A stretch of 34,999 nt of DNA from a bacterium (GTDB taxonomy: Bacteria; Spirochaetota; Spirochaetia; Treponematales; Rectinemataceae): positions 1 through 34,999 of the forward strand of contig JAJXZP010000193.1 of the NCBI GenBank assembly GCA_021779995.1, written 5' to 3'. The position numbers and the translations under genes were made by a program. Shown piece by piece: positions 25,382-33,502 of the stretch (position 1 is the stretch's first letter; the number at the start of each line of letters is the position of its first letter). Below the pieces are notes generated by a model. It was given only the letters and a program-made list of their open reading frames with translations, searched no databases and was not told the origin of the DNA.

Positions 25382-26110
25382 TCACGCTCCGTCGAGGAGA
25401 GCCGCGAGGTCGAGCCAGGGAAGCGCGCCGTCAGGCCCGCCGAAGGCGAGTTCGAGGGCGAAGCGGGCCGCGTCGAAGACCGCGGGGCTCTCGGGCGGGG
25501 ACAGCCCCGCGTAGCGGAAGACGAGACTGTCCGCTATGGCGGAATCGCTGCTGGCCGCGGCCGATCCGGGAGGCGTCCGCTTTACGGGAGGGTCGGCGCT
25601 GCGCTCGACCGAGGCGACCGTGTCGACGCCGAGGCCGCGGAGCTCGGCCGCGAAGGCGGCCGCGTGGCGCTCGCTCTCGGTGATCGGCTCGTCGAAGTAG
25701 GCGAGGACCCGGCCCGGACGGGCCTCGGCGACGCCGGCGCACAGGAGCGACAGGGCGCGGCCGAAGGCCTCGCGGTCGGCTATGCGGCCGTGCGAGCCTC
25801 CGGCGTCGCGCAGGAGTCCGTCGCTGCCGAGGAACAGCGGCCGACCGCCGAGGTAGTGCATGACCGTGAAGACCTGGTTGTGGCCGTCGACGAAGAGCTC
25901 CCTGCCGCGCACCGAAGCGACGATGAGGGCGCGCCGGCGCCGCGAGGGTTCGGCGGCGGCTACGCCGCGGAAGAGCACGAGACGCTCCTCGCGGGAGAGC
26001 CGCAGCCGGTCGCCGACGAGCTTGAGCGCCGCCGCGCCGGGGTAGCGTCGGTCGAGGAGCCAGCGGTAGTCGCGCGCCGCCTCGCGGAGGGCCTCCGAGG
26101 CCGGGTACAT
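25382..26110 (-). CDS. DUF434-type protein
   Basis: A 242-residue protein that resembles the DUF434 family with its DUF5616 partner domain. The N-terminal block LREAARDYRWLLDRRYPG with KLVGDRLRLSREERLVLFRG is the DUF434 part; LFVDGHNQVFTVMHYLGGRP and the following GSDGLLRDAGGSHGRI form the second domain, with its conserved DGHN. The C-terminal part (ESERHAAAFAAELRGLG, then ADSLVFRYAGL) looks like a Rossmann-type nucleotide-handling or PIN-like fold, but this is a guess. Function unknown. Monocistronic on the minus strand, divergent from pncA. Confidence 0.65.
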   Translation of the reverse strand: MYPASEALREAARDYRWLLDRRYPGAAALKLVGDRLRLSREERLVLFRGVAAAEPSRRRRALIVASVRGRELFVDGHNQVFTVMHYLGGRPLFLGSDGLLRDAGGSHGRIADREAFGRALSLLCAGVAEARPGRVLAYFDEPITESERHAAAFAAELRGLGVDTVASVERSADPPVKRTPPGSAAASSDSAIADSLVFRYAGLSPPESPAVFDAARFALELAFGGPDGALPWLDLAALLDGA

Positions 26111-26140
26111 GCCCTCACTTTAACCTGGAAACCGCGCCAG

Positions 26141-26225
26141 GTCAGGTCCCCGCTCCCGCGGGCCCTCGGCCGACGGGAGCCGGGACGCCGAAGCCGAGGT
26201 CGTCAGGTCCCCGCTCCCGCGGGCC
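26141..26225. repeat. 24-base direct repeat upstream of pncA
   Basis: An identical 24-base sequence starting GTCAGGTCCCCGCTCCCGCG is at 26141-26164 and 26202-26225, 61 bases apart, in the divergent gap between the DUF434 and pncA genes. Each copy contains a CCCGCGGG palindrome. Confidence 0.85.
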
Positions 26226-26331
26226 GCCGGATCGGGCCCGCGGCTTCACCTGATCGAGGAATCGGTCTATTATGAGCCGCTGTGGCTCGCCGCGGGCGCC
26301 CAAGGCCGTCCGCGGTCGGAAAGGAAAGCAG

Positions 26332-26964
26332 GTGACGATAGACGCAGATCGCGGCGCCCTCCTCGTCGTGGACGTCCAGAACGATTTTTGCCCCGGCGGG
26401 GCCCTCGCCGTGCCCGGCGGCGACGAGGTGATAGGGCCGATCAATCGGCTGATTCCGGCCTTCCGGCACGTGGTGCTCTCCCAGGACTGGCATCCCGCCG
26501 ACCACGTATCCTTCGCCTCGAACTGGCCGGGGCATGCTCCCTACGAGCTCGTCGAGGCCGAGGGCATCCAGCAGCTGCTCTGGCCTGATCACTGCGTCCA
26601 GGGAAGCCGCGGCGCCGAGTTCCGGGCCGGGCTCGATGCCGACCGCGCGAGTCTCGTGCTTCGCAAGGGCGCGAGGTCCCGGCTCGACTCCTATTCCGTT
26701 CTCTTCGAAAACGACCGGACGACGAAGACCGGCCTCGACGGCTGGCTCCGCTCGCTCGGCGTCGAGGAACTCTGGCTCTGCGGCCTGGCGAGCGACTATT
26801 GCGTGTTCTACTCGGCGATGGACGCGCGTAAGCTGGGCTTCGGCGTCGTGGTCGTCCGGGACGCGGTGCGGGGCGTGGACCTGCCCCCGGGCGGCGTCGA
26901 CCGGGCCTTCGAGGCGATGCGGGGCGCGGGGGTCCGTTTCGTCGAATCCGGACATGTGGCGTGA
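26332..26964 (+). CDS. pncA: nicotinamidase (PncA)
   Basis: A 210-residue isochorismatase-fold amidase that converts nicotinamide to nicotinate for NAD salvage. The catalytic triad is visible: Asp14 (VVDVQNDF), Lys112 (LRKGAR) and Cys157 (LASDYCVFYSAMDA). Metal ligands are Asp52, His54 and His58 (DWHPADHVSF), and the WPDHCVQG motif is intact. The GTG at 26332 was chosen for its AAGGAAA site; a longer frame from 26272 adds unconserved residues. Its TGA overlaps the pncB start as GTGA, so nicotinate goes straight to the next enzyme in the pathway. Confidence 0.95.
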   Translation: MTIDADRGALLVVDVQNDFCPGGALAVPGGDEVIGPINRLIPAFRHVVLSQDWHPADHVSFASNWPGHAPYELVEAEGIQQLLWPDHCVQGSRGAEFRAGLDADRASLVLRKGARSRLDSYSVLFENDRTTKTGLDGWLRSLGVEELWLCGLASDYCVFYSAMDARKLGFGVVVVRDAVRGVDLPPGGVDRAFEAMRGAGVRFVESGHVA

Positions 26965-28397
26965 TCGCCATGCGGAGCGCTCTTTTCACCGACTTCTACG
27001 AACTCACGATGGCCCAGGGCTACTGGAAGCGCGCGGGCGGCGGGAGCGACGGCCGCTCGGTCTTCGACATGTTCTTCCGGCGCCAGCCCTTCAAGGGCGG
27101 ATACTCGGTCTTCGCCGGCCTCCAGAGCCTGCTCGAAGCCCTGGCCGACTTCCGTTTCTCGGGCGAGGACCTCGCCTGGCTCGAATCCCTGGGCAGTTTC
27201 GAGCGCGGCTTCCTCGACTACCTGGCGGAGTTCCGCTTCCGGGGCGATGTCTGGGCCGCCGCCGAGGGCGAGGTGATCTTCCCTCAGGAGCCCCTCGTGC
27301 GCATCCACGCCGACATCATCGAGGCGCAGATCGTCGAGGGACTCGTGCTCAACACCCTCAACTTCCAGAGCCTCATCGCCACCAAGGCCGCGAGGATCTG
27401 GAGGGCGGCCAACTTCGGCCGCATCATGGAATTCGGCCTCCGCCGCGCCCAGGGCTTCGACGGCGCCTGTTCGGCCTCGCGGGCGGCCTTCATAGGCGGA
27501 GCCGAGGGCACGTCCAACTCGCTCGCGGGCCGCATGCTCGGCATTCCCGTCATGGGCACGATGGCCCACTCCTGGGTCATGTCCTTTCCCACGGAGCTGG
27601 AGGCCTTCGACGCCTACGCGGAGATCTATCCCGACAAGACGATCTTCCTCATCGACACCTACGACACCCTCGAGAGCGGCATAGGCAACGCTATCGCCTC
27701 GGGGCGGGCCCTGGCCGCGGCGGGCAGGCGCTTCGGGGTGCGCCTGGACTCGGGCGATATCGCCTATCTCTCGCGCGAGGTGCGCAAGGCCCTGGACGCC
27801 GCGGGGCATCCCGACGCCTTCATCGTGGTCTCGAACGAGCTCGACGAGGAGATCATCGAGCACCTCGTCGCCGACGGGGCCCCGGTGGACCTCTGGGGCG
27901 TCGGCACCCATCTCGTGACCGGCGGCAGCGAGTCCTCCTTCACGGGCGTGTACAAGCTGGCGGCCGTGGAGCGCTCGGGCGCGCTCGAGCCGACCATGAA
28001 GCTGTCGGACAATCCCGAGAAGTCGACCAATCCCGGGGTCAAGCAGGTCTGGCGCCTCTACGACAAGAACGGATCCGCGTTGGCCGATCTCGTCGCCCTC
28101 GACGAGGAGAAGGTCGAGGCGAACTGCGATCTCGTGCTCCACCACCCCTCCACCGACTGGCGCTTCCTCCGTACCTGTCCCGATTCGGCGAGGCCCCTCC
28201 TGTCGAAGGTGATGGAGAAGGGACGGCGGCTCGGCGAGGCGCCGGCGTTGACGGCTTCGCGCGCCTTCCTGCGCTCGGAGCTCGGCCGCCTCGACACGAG
28301 CTATCTGCGGCATCTGAATCCGCACGGCTACAAGGTGTCGATCTCGACCCGGCTGCGGGATTTGAAGCTCGGCTTCATCGACCGCTTCATGAAGTGA
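26961..28397 (+). CDS. pncB: nicotinate phosphoribosyltransferase
   Basis: A 478-residue nicotinate phosphoribosyltransferase, making nicotinate mononucleotide from nicotinate and PRPP with ATP. Recognisable parts: FTDFYELTMAQGYW at the N terminus, EFGLRRAQG and SNSLAGRMLGIPVMGTMAHSW with the phosphorylated His203, FLIDTYDTLESG, RLDSGDIAYLS and the VTGGSESSFTGVYKL segment. Length and order match the long bacterial form. The start GTG 26961 overlaps the pncA stop; an ATG three codons on is an alternative. It ends only 6 bases from the convergent kup gene. Confidence 0.95.
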   Translation: MIAMRSALFTDFYELTMAQGYWKRAGGGSDGRSVFDMFFRRQPFKGGYSVFAGLQSLLEALADFRFSGEDLAWLESLGSFERGFLDYLAEFRFRGDVWAAAEGEVIFPQEPLVRIHADIIEAQIVEGLVLNTLNFQSLIATKAARIWRAANFGRIMEFGLRRAQGFDGACSASRAAFIGGAEGTSNSLAGRMLGIPVMGTMAHSWVMSFPTELEAFDAYAEIYPDKTIFLIDTYDTLESGIGNAIASGRALAAAGRRFGVRLDSGDIAYLSREVRKALDAAGHPDAFIVVSNELDEEIIEHLVADGAPVDLWGVGTHLVTGGSESSFTGVYKLAAVERSGALEPTMKLSDNPEKSTNPGVKQVWRLYDKNGSALADLVALDEEKVEANCDLVLHHPSTDWRFLRTCPDSARPLLSKVMEKGRRLGEAPALTASRAFLRSELGRLDTSYLRHLNPHGYKVSISTRLRDLKLGFIDRFMK

Positions 28398-28403
28398 GTC
28401 CGG

Positions 28404-30332
28404 CTAAAGCTCGGTCTGCGCGCCGATCTCGACGACGCTGTTCGGCGGCAGCCGGAAGAAGTCGGTGGCGTTGAGGGCGTTGCCGAACATGAAGCCGAAG
28501 AGGCGCCTGCGCCAGTAGCTCATCGGGCTCTTCTTGGCGGTGACGACCAGGGCCTCGCGGCCGACGAAGTACGTGGTGGCCATGGACTGGGGCGAGAAAC
28601 CGGGGATGTTCACCCGGGCCAGGGCGGCCGGGACGTCGGGAGTCTCGCTGAAGCCGTAGCTCAGGATCACCTGCCAGATCCCGTCGGCGTGCCCGGTGAC
28701 CACGGCCCGCTCCTCTAGCTCGACGCTCGGCAGGTCGACGTTCCGGACCGACGCGATGATGGTGAGCACGTGGAGCACGCGGTTGTGCTTGAGGTTGTGC
28801 AGCAGCGCCTTGGGCACGCCCTTGGGGTCTCCGGTCATGAAGACGGCCGCTCCCGGCACGCGCAGCGGAGGGTTCATCGCGATGCTGGCCGCGAAGACCT
28901 CCGGCTCCAGCCTGAAGGAACTCATCTTGGCGTGGAAGAGCGCGCGGCCGTCCATCCAGGTGCGCATGAGCAGGAAGATGCAAAAGGCGAAGGCCACGAC
29001 GATCCAGCCGCCCGAGACGATCTTGGTGGCGTTCGCCACGAAGAACATGCTGTCCACGACGATGAACACCGCCGCGACCGGGATCACCAGGGCGAGGGAG
29101 ACCTTCCAGATGAGCCGGGCGACGTAGATCATGAGGGCGGTGGTGATGAGCATGGTGGCCGACACCGCTATGCCGTAGGCGTTGGCGAGGCGGCCCGATT
29201 CGCGGAACGCGAGCACCAGGCCGATGGTGCCCGCCATGAGGAACCAGTTGATGGAAGGGACGTAGACCTGGCCGATTTTCTCGTCGGAGGTGTGCCGCAC
29301 CTGGATGCGCGGCCAGTAGCCCAGCTGGACGCTCTGGCGGGCGAGCGAGAAGGAGCCGGAGATGACGGCCTGCGAGGCGATGATGGTGGCCGCCGTCGCG
29401 AGGATGACGAGCGGGTACAGGGACCAGGCGGGAGCGATGCGGTAGAAGAGGTTGGAGGCCTCGCTCGAGCCGCCCAGGAGGTAGGCGCCTTGGCCGATGT
29501 AGTTGAGGAGGAGGGCCGGATAGACGAGGAAGAACCAGGCCCTCCGGATGGGCGCCGCGCCGAAATGCCCCAGGTCGGCGTAGAGCACCTCGGCGCCGGT
29601 CAGCGCGAGGAAGACCGAGCCGAGCACGTGGATGCTCATGAGACCTTCGCCGCTCAGGAATCCGATGGCCCACAGCGGATTGACCGCCGCCAGGATGCCG
29701 GGGTGTCGGGCTATCGAGGCGAGGCCGAGGGCCGCCAGCACCGCGAACCAGAAACAGAGTACCGGACCGAAGAGCTTGCCGATCTTCGCGGTTCCCCGGG
29801 ACTGGAAGAGGAAAAGCAGGAGCAGGACGCCGATCGCGAGCGGAACGATGAGGGGCTTGAACGCGGGGGTGATGATCTCGAGGCCCTCGATCGCGGAGAG
29901 GACCGAGATCGAAGGCGTGATCATGCCGTCGCTGTAGAGCAGGGCGGCCCCCACGATGCCGAGCACGGCGACGAGTCCGGCCCGCTTGCCCCGCGTGTTC
30001 GTGAGGTTCCTGCCGACGAGGCTGACGAGGGCGAGGATGCCCCCCTCGCCCTTGTTGTCCGCCCGGAGGACGACCAGCAGGTATTTGACGCAGACGACGA
30101 GGGTCAGCGCCCACAACAGGAGGGAGACGATACCGAGCACGTTGTCCCGCTCGACCGCGATGCCGCGCTCCGGGGCGAAGCACTCGCGCAGGGCGTACAG
30201 AGGGGAGGTGCCGATGTCGCCGAAGACGATGCCCAGCGCGCCGACGGCCAGGGCTACGGCGCGCTTGCGGCTCTCCGGGACGGTGTCTAATGGAGGGGAA
30301 GTTGTTTCTTCGGGCATACTCACGGGCATCAT
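28404..30332 (-). CDS. kup: Kup-family potassium transporter
   Basis: A 642-residue KUP/HAK/KT potassium uptake protein with about 12 membrane helices in the first 450 residues and a C-terminal cytoplasmic domain. Signature segments: GALGIVFGDIGTSPLYALRE, RADNKGEGGILALVSLV, YSDGMITPSISVLSAIEGLE and SGGWIVVAFAFCIFLLMRTW. It should drive K+ uptake with protons. Two starts are possible: ATG 30332 and ATG 30317. A promoter -10 (TATGAT, 30328-30333) overlaps the first, so the shorter form may be real and leaderless. It is convergent with pncB with no space for a terminator. Confidence 0.94.
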   Translation of the reverse strand: MMPVSMPEETTSPPLDTVPESRKRAVALAVGALGIVFGDIGTSPLYALRECFAPERGIAVERDNVLGIVSLLLWALTLVVCVKYLLVVLRADNKGEGGILALVSLVGRNLTNTRGKRAGLVAVLGIVGAALLYSDGMITPSISVLSAIEGLEIITPAFKPLIVPLAIGVLLLLFLFQSRGTAKIGKLFGPVLCFWFAVLAALGLASIARHPGILAAVNPLWAIGFLSGEGLMSIHVLGSVFLALTGAEVLYADLGHFGAAPIRRAWFFLVYPALLLNYIGQGAYLLGGSSEASNLFYRIAPAWSLYPLVILATAATIIASQAVISGSFSLARQSVQLGYWPRIQVRHTSDEKIGQVYVPSINWFLMAGTIGLVLAFRESGRLANAYGIAVSATMLITTALMIYVARLIWKVSLALVIPVAAVFIVVDSMFFVANATKIVSGGWIVVAFAFCIFLLMRTWMDGRALFHAKMSSFRLEPEVFAASIAMNPPLRVPGAAVFMTGDPKGVPKALLHNLKHNRVLHVLTIIASVRNVDLPSVELEERAVVTGHADGIWQVILSYGFSETPDVPAALARVNIPGFSPQSMATTYFVGREALVVTAKKSPMSYWRRRLFGFMFGNALNATDFFRLPPNSVVEIGAQTEL

Positions 30333-30357
30333 ACCGGTTGCGGGGCGGTTTGTGCAA
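30328..30357 (-). promoter_or_regulatory. candidate kup promoter
   Basis: TTGCAC (30352-30357) and TATGAT (30328-30333) with an 18-base spacer on the minus strand. Its -10 covers the first possible kup start codon, which argues for initiation at the ATG 15 bases further in. Confidence 0.45.
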
Positions 30358-30400
30358 TGACGAGGCTCCGTCGAAGAACCGGCGGCCGGGCCGGGGCCAC

Positions 30401-30429
30401 TTGTGGCCGCCTCGAGTCGAGATTATGGT
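30401..30429 (+). promoter_or_regulatory. candidate cheX promoter
   Basis: TTGTGG (30401-30406) and TATGGT (30424-30429), spacer 17 bases, 49 bases before the cheX start. Each box matches four of six consensus positions. Confidence 0.45.
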
Positions 30430-30477
30430 AGCCGGAGAACGCCACAAGGCCGGATCCGGGAATTTTGGAGGAAGAAC

Positions 30478-30939
30478 ATGGAACAACGGCTCATCGAAGC
30501 AGCCTTCATCGCCTCGGTTCGCAGCACGTTCAAGGATATGTTCGGCCTCGAAGCCGTGTCGTCCGGCGTCCGCGTGATTTCCGACGGCGAGGAGCACGAC
30601 TGGGAAATAACCGGCCTCATCGGTCTGGCGGGCCAGACCCAGGGTGTCGTGGCCTTGAGGCTCACGCGCGAGCTGGCGGGCGAGCTGCTGGCGGGCTCGG
30701 GCGTCGAGGCGGCGCACGACGAGGAGCGGCGCCAGCTCGAAGGCGGCATCGTCGGAGAGATCAGCAACATCATCGCCGGGTCCGCCACGGCCTCCATGGA
30801 CGCCGAGATCGCCCCGCCCGTCATCATCAGCGGTCCCAGGCACAAGATCGGCTGGCCCAACATCGCCCCGGTGGCCGCGCTCGCCTTCAGCCTGCCCGGC
30901 AGGACCTTCGAACTCGACCTCTGCCTCAAGGAGCGCTGA
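30478..30939 (+). CDS. cheX: CheX-like CheY-P phosphatase
   Basis: A 153-residue chemotaxis protein of the CheC/CheX/FliY phosphatase family, single-domain and in the CheX size range. The active-site helix contains Glu94 and Asn97 (EGGIVGEISNIIAGSA), the ExxN pair that inserts into CheY-P for dephosphorylation. The N-terminal part (FIASVRSTFKDMFGLEA) is also typical. CheX rather than CheC is the major CheY-P phosphatase in spirochaetes such as Borrelia. The GGAGG site at 30467-30471 sets the start. It is separate from other chemotaxis genes here; the chemoreceptor fusion is 18 kb away. Confidence 0.88.
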   Translation: MEQRLIEAAFIASVRSTFKDMFGLEAVSSGVRVISDGEEHDWEITGLIGLAGQTQGVVALRLTRELAGELLAGSGVEAAHDEERRQLEGGIVGEISNIIAGSATASMDAEIAPPVIISGPRHKIGWPNIAPVAALAFSLPGRTFELDLCLKER

Positions 30940-30962
30940 AACCCGTCCGGGCGGAAGATCGG

Positions 30963-31013
30963 CCTCGCCTCCCCGTGCCACCTCGCCTCCCCGCGCCACC
31001 TCGCCTCCCCGCG
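30963..31013. repeat. 18-base tandem repeat after cheX
   Basis: Almost three copies of CCTCGCCTCCCCG(T/C)GCCA (30963-30980, 30981-30998, 30999-31013), starting about 24 bases after the cheX stop. The 147-base gap to lplA holds nothing else convincing; a TATCTT near 31071 could be a -10 element. Confidence 0.85.
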
Positions 31014-31086
31014 GGTCTTCGTCGATCCGCGGCACGAGCGATTCCGCTTCCGCCTCTCACCCCGGCTTGAGTATCTTCTAGTTCGC

Positions 31087-32007
31087 ATGGTATTCGAAGC
31101 TCTGCGGTCCGAGGGCAGCGATCCGACGGACAATCTGGCGCTGGAAGAGGCACTTCTCTCCCTTCCCGGCGATGAGAAAGCTCTTTTGCTGTTCTACGTC
31201 AACGATCCCTGCGTCGTGGTCGGCAGGAACCAGAATCCCTGGGCGGAGGTCGATCCCCGCTCGGACCTTCCGGTGCGCAGGCGCGTGTCGGGAGGGGGGG
31301 CGGTCTACCACGACGCGGGCAATCTCAACTGGGCTCTCTTCGTTCCGCGCCGCCTGCACGACCAGGACGCCGAGCTCGCCATGATGGCCGGCGCGTTGCG
31401 CGCCTTAGGTTTCGACGTGGAGCCGGGAGCGCGCGGCGGACTGTATCTGGACGGCGAGTCGGCCTTCTCCGGCGGCAAGGTCTCGGGGACGGCGAGGCGC
31501 TTCGGTCCCCGGCGAGTGCTCCACCACGGCACCATCCTCGTGGACGCCGACCTCGATCGGTTGCGCTCCAGTCTGGGCGGCATCAGACCCGTCTTCAGCC
31601 GGGCCGTGGCCTCGGTGCCCGGCCGGCCGTGCAATCTCTCGGCCCTGCGACCGGGCCTGGGCGCCGAGGCTCTGGCGGCCGATCTGGTTTCCCGCTTCGC
31701 CTCGTCGGGTCTCGCCTCGGGCGCCGAGGCCGGGAGCGCCGAGGCCTTCCTGGCCGCCTCCGGAGCGGCCGACGCGGCCCGCGAGGCGCGCGAACGGCAG
31801 ATCGGCTGGGACTGGATCTGGGGACAGACGCCGGACTTCACCGTCTCGGCGCCCGCTCCCTCGGGCGAGCTGAGTATCGACGTCAAAGGCGGCAGAGTCG
31901 CCGGCCTGCGCGGCCCCGGCGCCGAGGAGCACGCCGATCTGCTGGGCCGCCGCTTCGAGTACGGACTGTCGCTTGAGCTCGCGAAGTCGGGCGGAGGAGC
32001 CGCGTAG
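31087..32007 (+). CDS. lplA: lipoate-protein ligase A
   Basis: A 306-residue lipoate-protein ligase, which activates free lipoate with ATP and attaches it to lysines of acceptor domains such as the E2 lipoyl domain. Motifs: RRVSGGGAVYHDAGNLNWAL (nucleotide loop), catalytic Lys131 in FSGGKVSGTARR, and HHGTILVDADL. The C-terminal accessory domain (about 240-306) is the LplA type. No strong ribosome-binding site precedes ATG 31087; a near-leaderless transcript is possible. It heads the run PNPOx-like, pdhA, pdhB, pdhC, so it would charge the PDH complex encoded just downstream by scavenging lipoate. Confidence 0.92.
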   Translation: MVFEALRSEGSDPTDNLALEEALLSLPGDEKALLLFYVNDPCVVVGRNQNPWAEVDPRSDLPVRRRVSGGGAVYHDAGNLNWALFVPRRLHDQDAELAMMAGALRALGFDVEPGARGGLYLDGESAFSGGKVSGTARRFGPRRVLHHGTILVDADLDRLRSSLGGIRPVFSRAVASVPGRPCNLSALRPGLGAEALAADLVSRFASSGLASGAEAGSAEAFLAASGAADAAREARERQIGWDWIWGQTPDFTVSAPAPSGELSIDVKGGRVAGLRGPGAEEHADLLGRRFEYGLSLELAKSGGGAA

Positions 32008-32012
32008 CGCCG

Positions 32013-32043
32013 ATCGCGCATCGCGCATCGCGCATCGCGCATC
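32013..32043. repeat. heptanucleotide tandem repeat after lplA
   Basis: Four perfect copies of ATCGCGC plus a partial fifth, starting 5 bases after the lplA stop and ending about 20 bases before the next start. A 7-base unit is the kind that changes copy number by slippage, but it is outside any reading frame. Confidence 0.9.
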
Positions 32044-32064
32044 CGGCGTTGAATGGAGGCTGCG

Positions 32065-32514
32065 ATGGAGTTTTCGGATCTGTTGGGTACGGCCCTCTCC
32101 ATGATGGGGCAGGCGAAATTCGGCATTCTCACGACGATCGATGAAGCAGGCTTTCCCCATTCGCGGTGGATGACCCCCACGACGCTCGGACGGGCGAACG
32201 GGGCGATCTACGCCGTCACGGCCGACAACCTGTCCAAGGCGCGGCAGGTCCGCGCCAATCCCCGGGTCGAGTGGGGTTTCCAGAGCCGCGACCTGGGCGC
32301 CATCGCCTGCCTGCGCGGCCTCGCCCGCCTCGTCGTCGATCCCCTGCTCGCCGCCGAGGTGCTGGAATCCATCGGCCCCAACCTCGGGGTGTTCTGGCGC
32401 CTGAGCGGCGACCCCCGGCGGCTCGTCGTGCTGGAGACGATGGTTACCAGGATATCACTCTTCAACTCCATGACCCTCGAACACCTCGAGGCGGAGGCCG
32501 ATCATGCCGTATGA
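32065..32514 (+). CDS. pyridoxamine 5'-phosphate oxidase-fold protein
   Basis: A 149-residue FMN-binding split-barrel protein of the PNPOx-like/general stress 26 group: GQAKFGILTTIDEAGFPHSR and WMTP, then YAVTADNLSKARQVRANPRVEWG and the C-terminal ETMVTRISLF strand. Such proteins bind FMN, F420 or haem; the cofactor is not certain. The ATG at 32065 is preferred over ATG 32053 because GGAGG (32055-32059) lies 5 bases before it. It overlaps pdhA by 11 bases, so it is part of that operon, an unexplained partner for pyruvate dehydrogenase. Confidence 0.82.
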   Translation: MEFSDLLGTALSMMGQAKFGILTTIDEAGFPHSRWMTPTTLGRANGAIYAVTADNLSKARQVRANPRVEWGFQSRDLGAIACLRGLARLVVDPLLAAEVLESIGPNLGVFWRLSGDPRRLVVLETMVTRISLFNSMTLEHLEAEADHAV

Positions 32515-33502
32515 GGAACCCGATGCCAAGCTGCTCGTCGACCTTCTTTCCAGGATGCAGCTCATCCGCGGCTTCGAGGAGCGGGCGGGCATGGCCTACG
32601 GGCTGCGCAAGATAGGCGGCTTCTGCCACCTGTACACCGGGCAGGAGGCGGTCGCCGTCGGAGCGATCTCCGTGCTCGAGCGGCCGCGCGACCTCGTGTT
32701 CACCGGCTACCGCGACCACGGCCACGCCCTGGCCTGCGGCATGGACCCCCGGGCGGTCATGGCCGAGCTCTACGGCAAGGTCTCAGGCTCCTCGCGGGGC
32801 AAGGGCGGCTCGATGCATCTCTTCGACCCCGGCCGGGGCATGTTCGGGGGCAACGGCATCGTCGGCGCCCAGATACCGATAGCCACCGGCGCAGCCCTCG
32901 CCCAGGCCTACCGCAAGGACGGCGGCGTCACCCTCTGCTTCTTCGGCGACGGAGCCTTCCACCAGGGCGCCCTCCACGAGAGTCTCAACCTCGCGGGAAT
33001 CTGGAAGCTGCCCATCGTCTATGTCATCGAGAACAACCAGTGGGGCATGGGCACGAACTGGCGGCGCGTATCGTCCGAGGAGGACTTCGCCGCCACCGCG
33101 GCGGCCTACGGCATGCACGGCGAGGCCTGCGACGGCATGGACCTCCTCGAGGTGCGCAGGACCGTGAGTCTCGCCGTCGACCGCGCCCGCACCCAGCGCG
33201 CCCCCGGCCTCGTCGAGGCGCGCACCTACCGCTACAAGGGGCACTCCATGAGCGATCCGCAGAAATACCGCTCGCGCGACGAGATCGACGAGTACCGGAA
33301 GCGCGATCCCATTCTCCGCCTCAAGGACCTGCTCGCGGAGCGCGGCGAGCTGTCCGAGGAGAGTTGGGCCGCCATCGTCGCCGAGGCCGACCGCGCCGTG
33401 GCCGAGGCTGTGGCCTTCGCCGAGGCTGCCGCGGAGCCCTCGGGCGCGGCGCTGTACGAAGATGTCCTGGCCCCGGCCGGGCCGGGCGCCGGGAGGCTGT
33501 GA
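32504..33502 (+). CDS. pdhA: pyruvate dehydrogenase E1 component, alpha subunit
   Basis: A 332-residue E1 alpha subunit. The thiamine diphosphate motif runs from GDG (148-150, CFFGDGAFHQGA) to NN (177-178, VIENNQWGMGT); RDHGHALACGMDP, RGKGGSMHLFD and YRYKGHSMSDPQKYRS (regulatory-loop equivalent) are intact. With E1 beta it decarboxylates pyruvate and passes the acetyl group to E2 lipoate. Acetoin dehydrogenase E1 is the main alternative, but the motif set and gene order fit PDH. Stop and start overlap with pdhB (TGATG). Confidence 0.93.
   Translation: MPYEEPDAKLLVDLLSRMQLIRGFEERAGMAYGLRKIGGFCHLYTGQEAVAVGAISVLERPRDLVFTGYRDHGHALACGMDPRAVMAELYGKVSGSSRGKGGSMHLFDPGRGMFGGNGIVGAQIPIATGAALAQAYRKDGGVTLCFFGDGAFHQGALHESLNLAGIWKLPIVYVIENNQWGMGTNWRRVSSEEDFAATAAAYGMHGEACDGMDLLEVRRTVSLAVDRARTQRAPGLVEARTYRYKGHSMSDPQKYRSRDEIDEYRKRDPILRLKDLLAERGELSEESWAAIVAEADRAVAEAVAFAEAAAEPSGAALYEDVLAPAGPGAGRL

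Noticed and set aside
28387-31035. An 882-residue minus-strand frame across kup and cheX
   Set aside because: It shadows Kup and CheX, both of which have clear family motifs in other frames.
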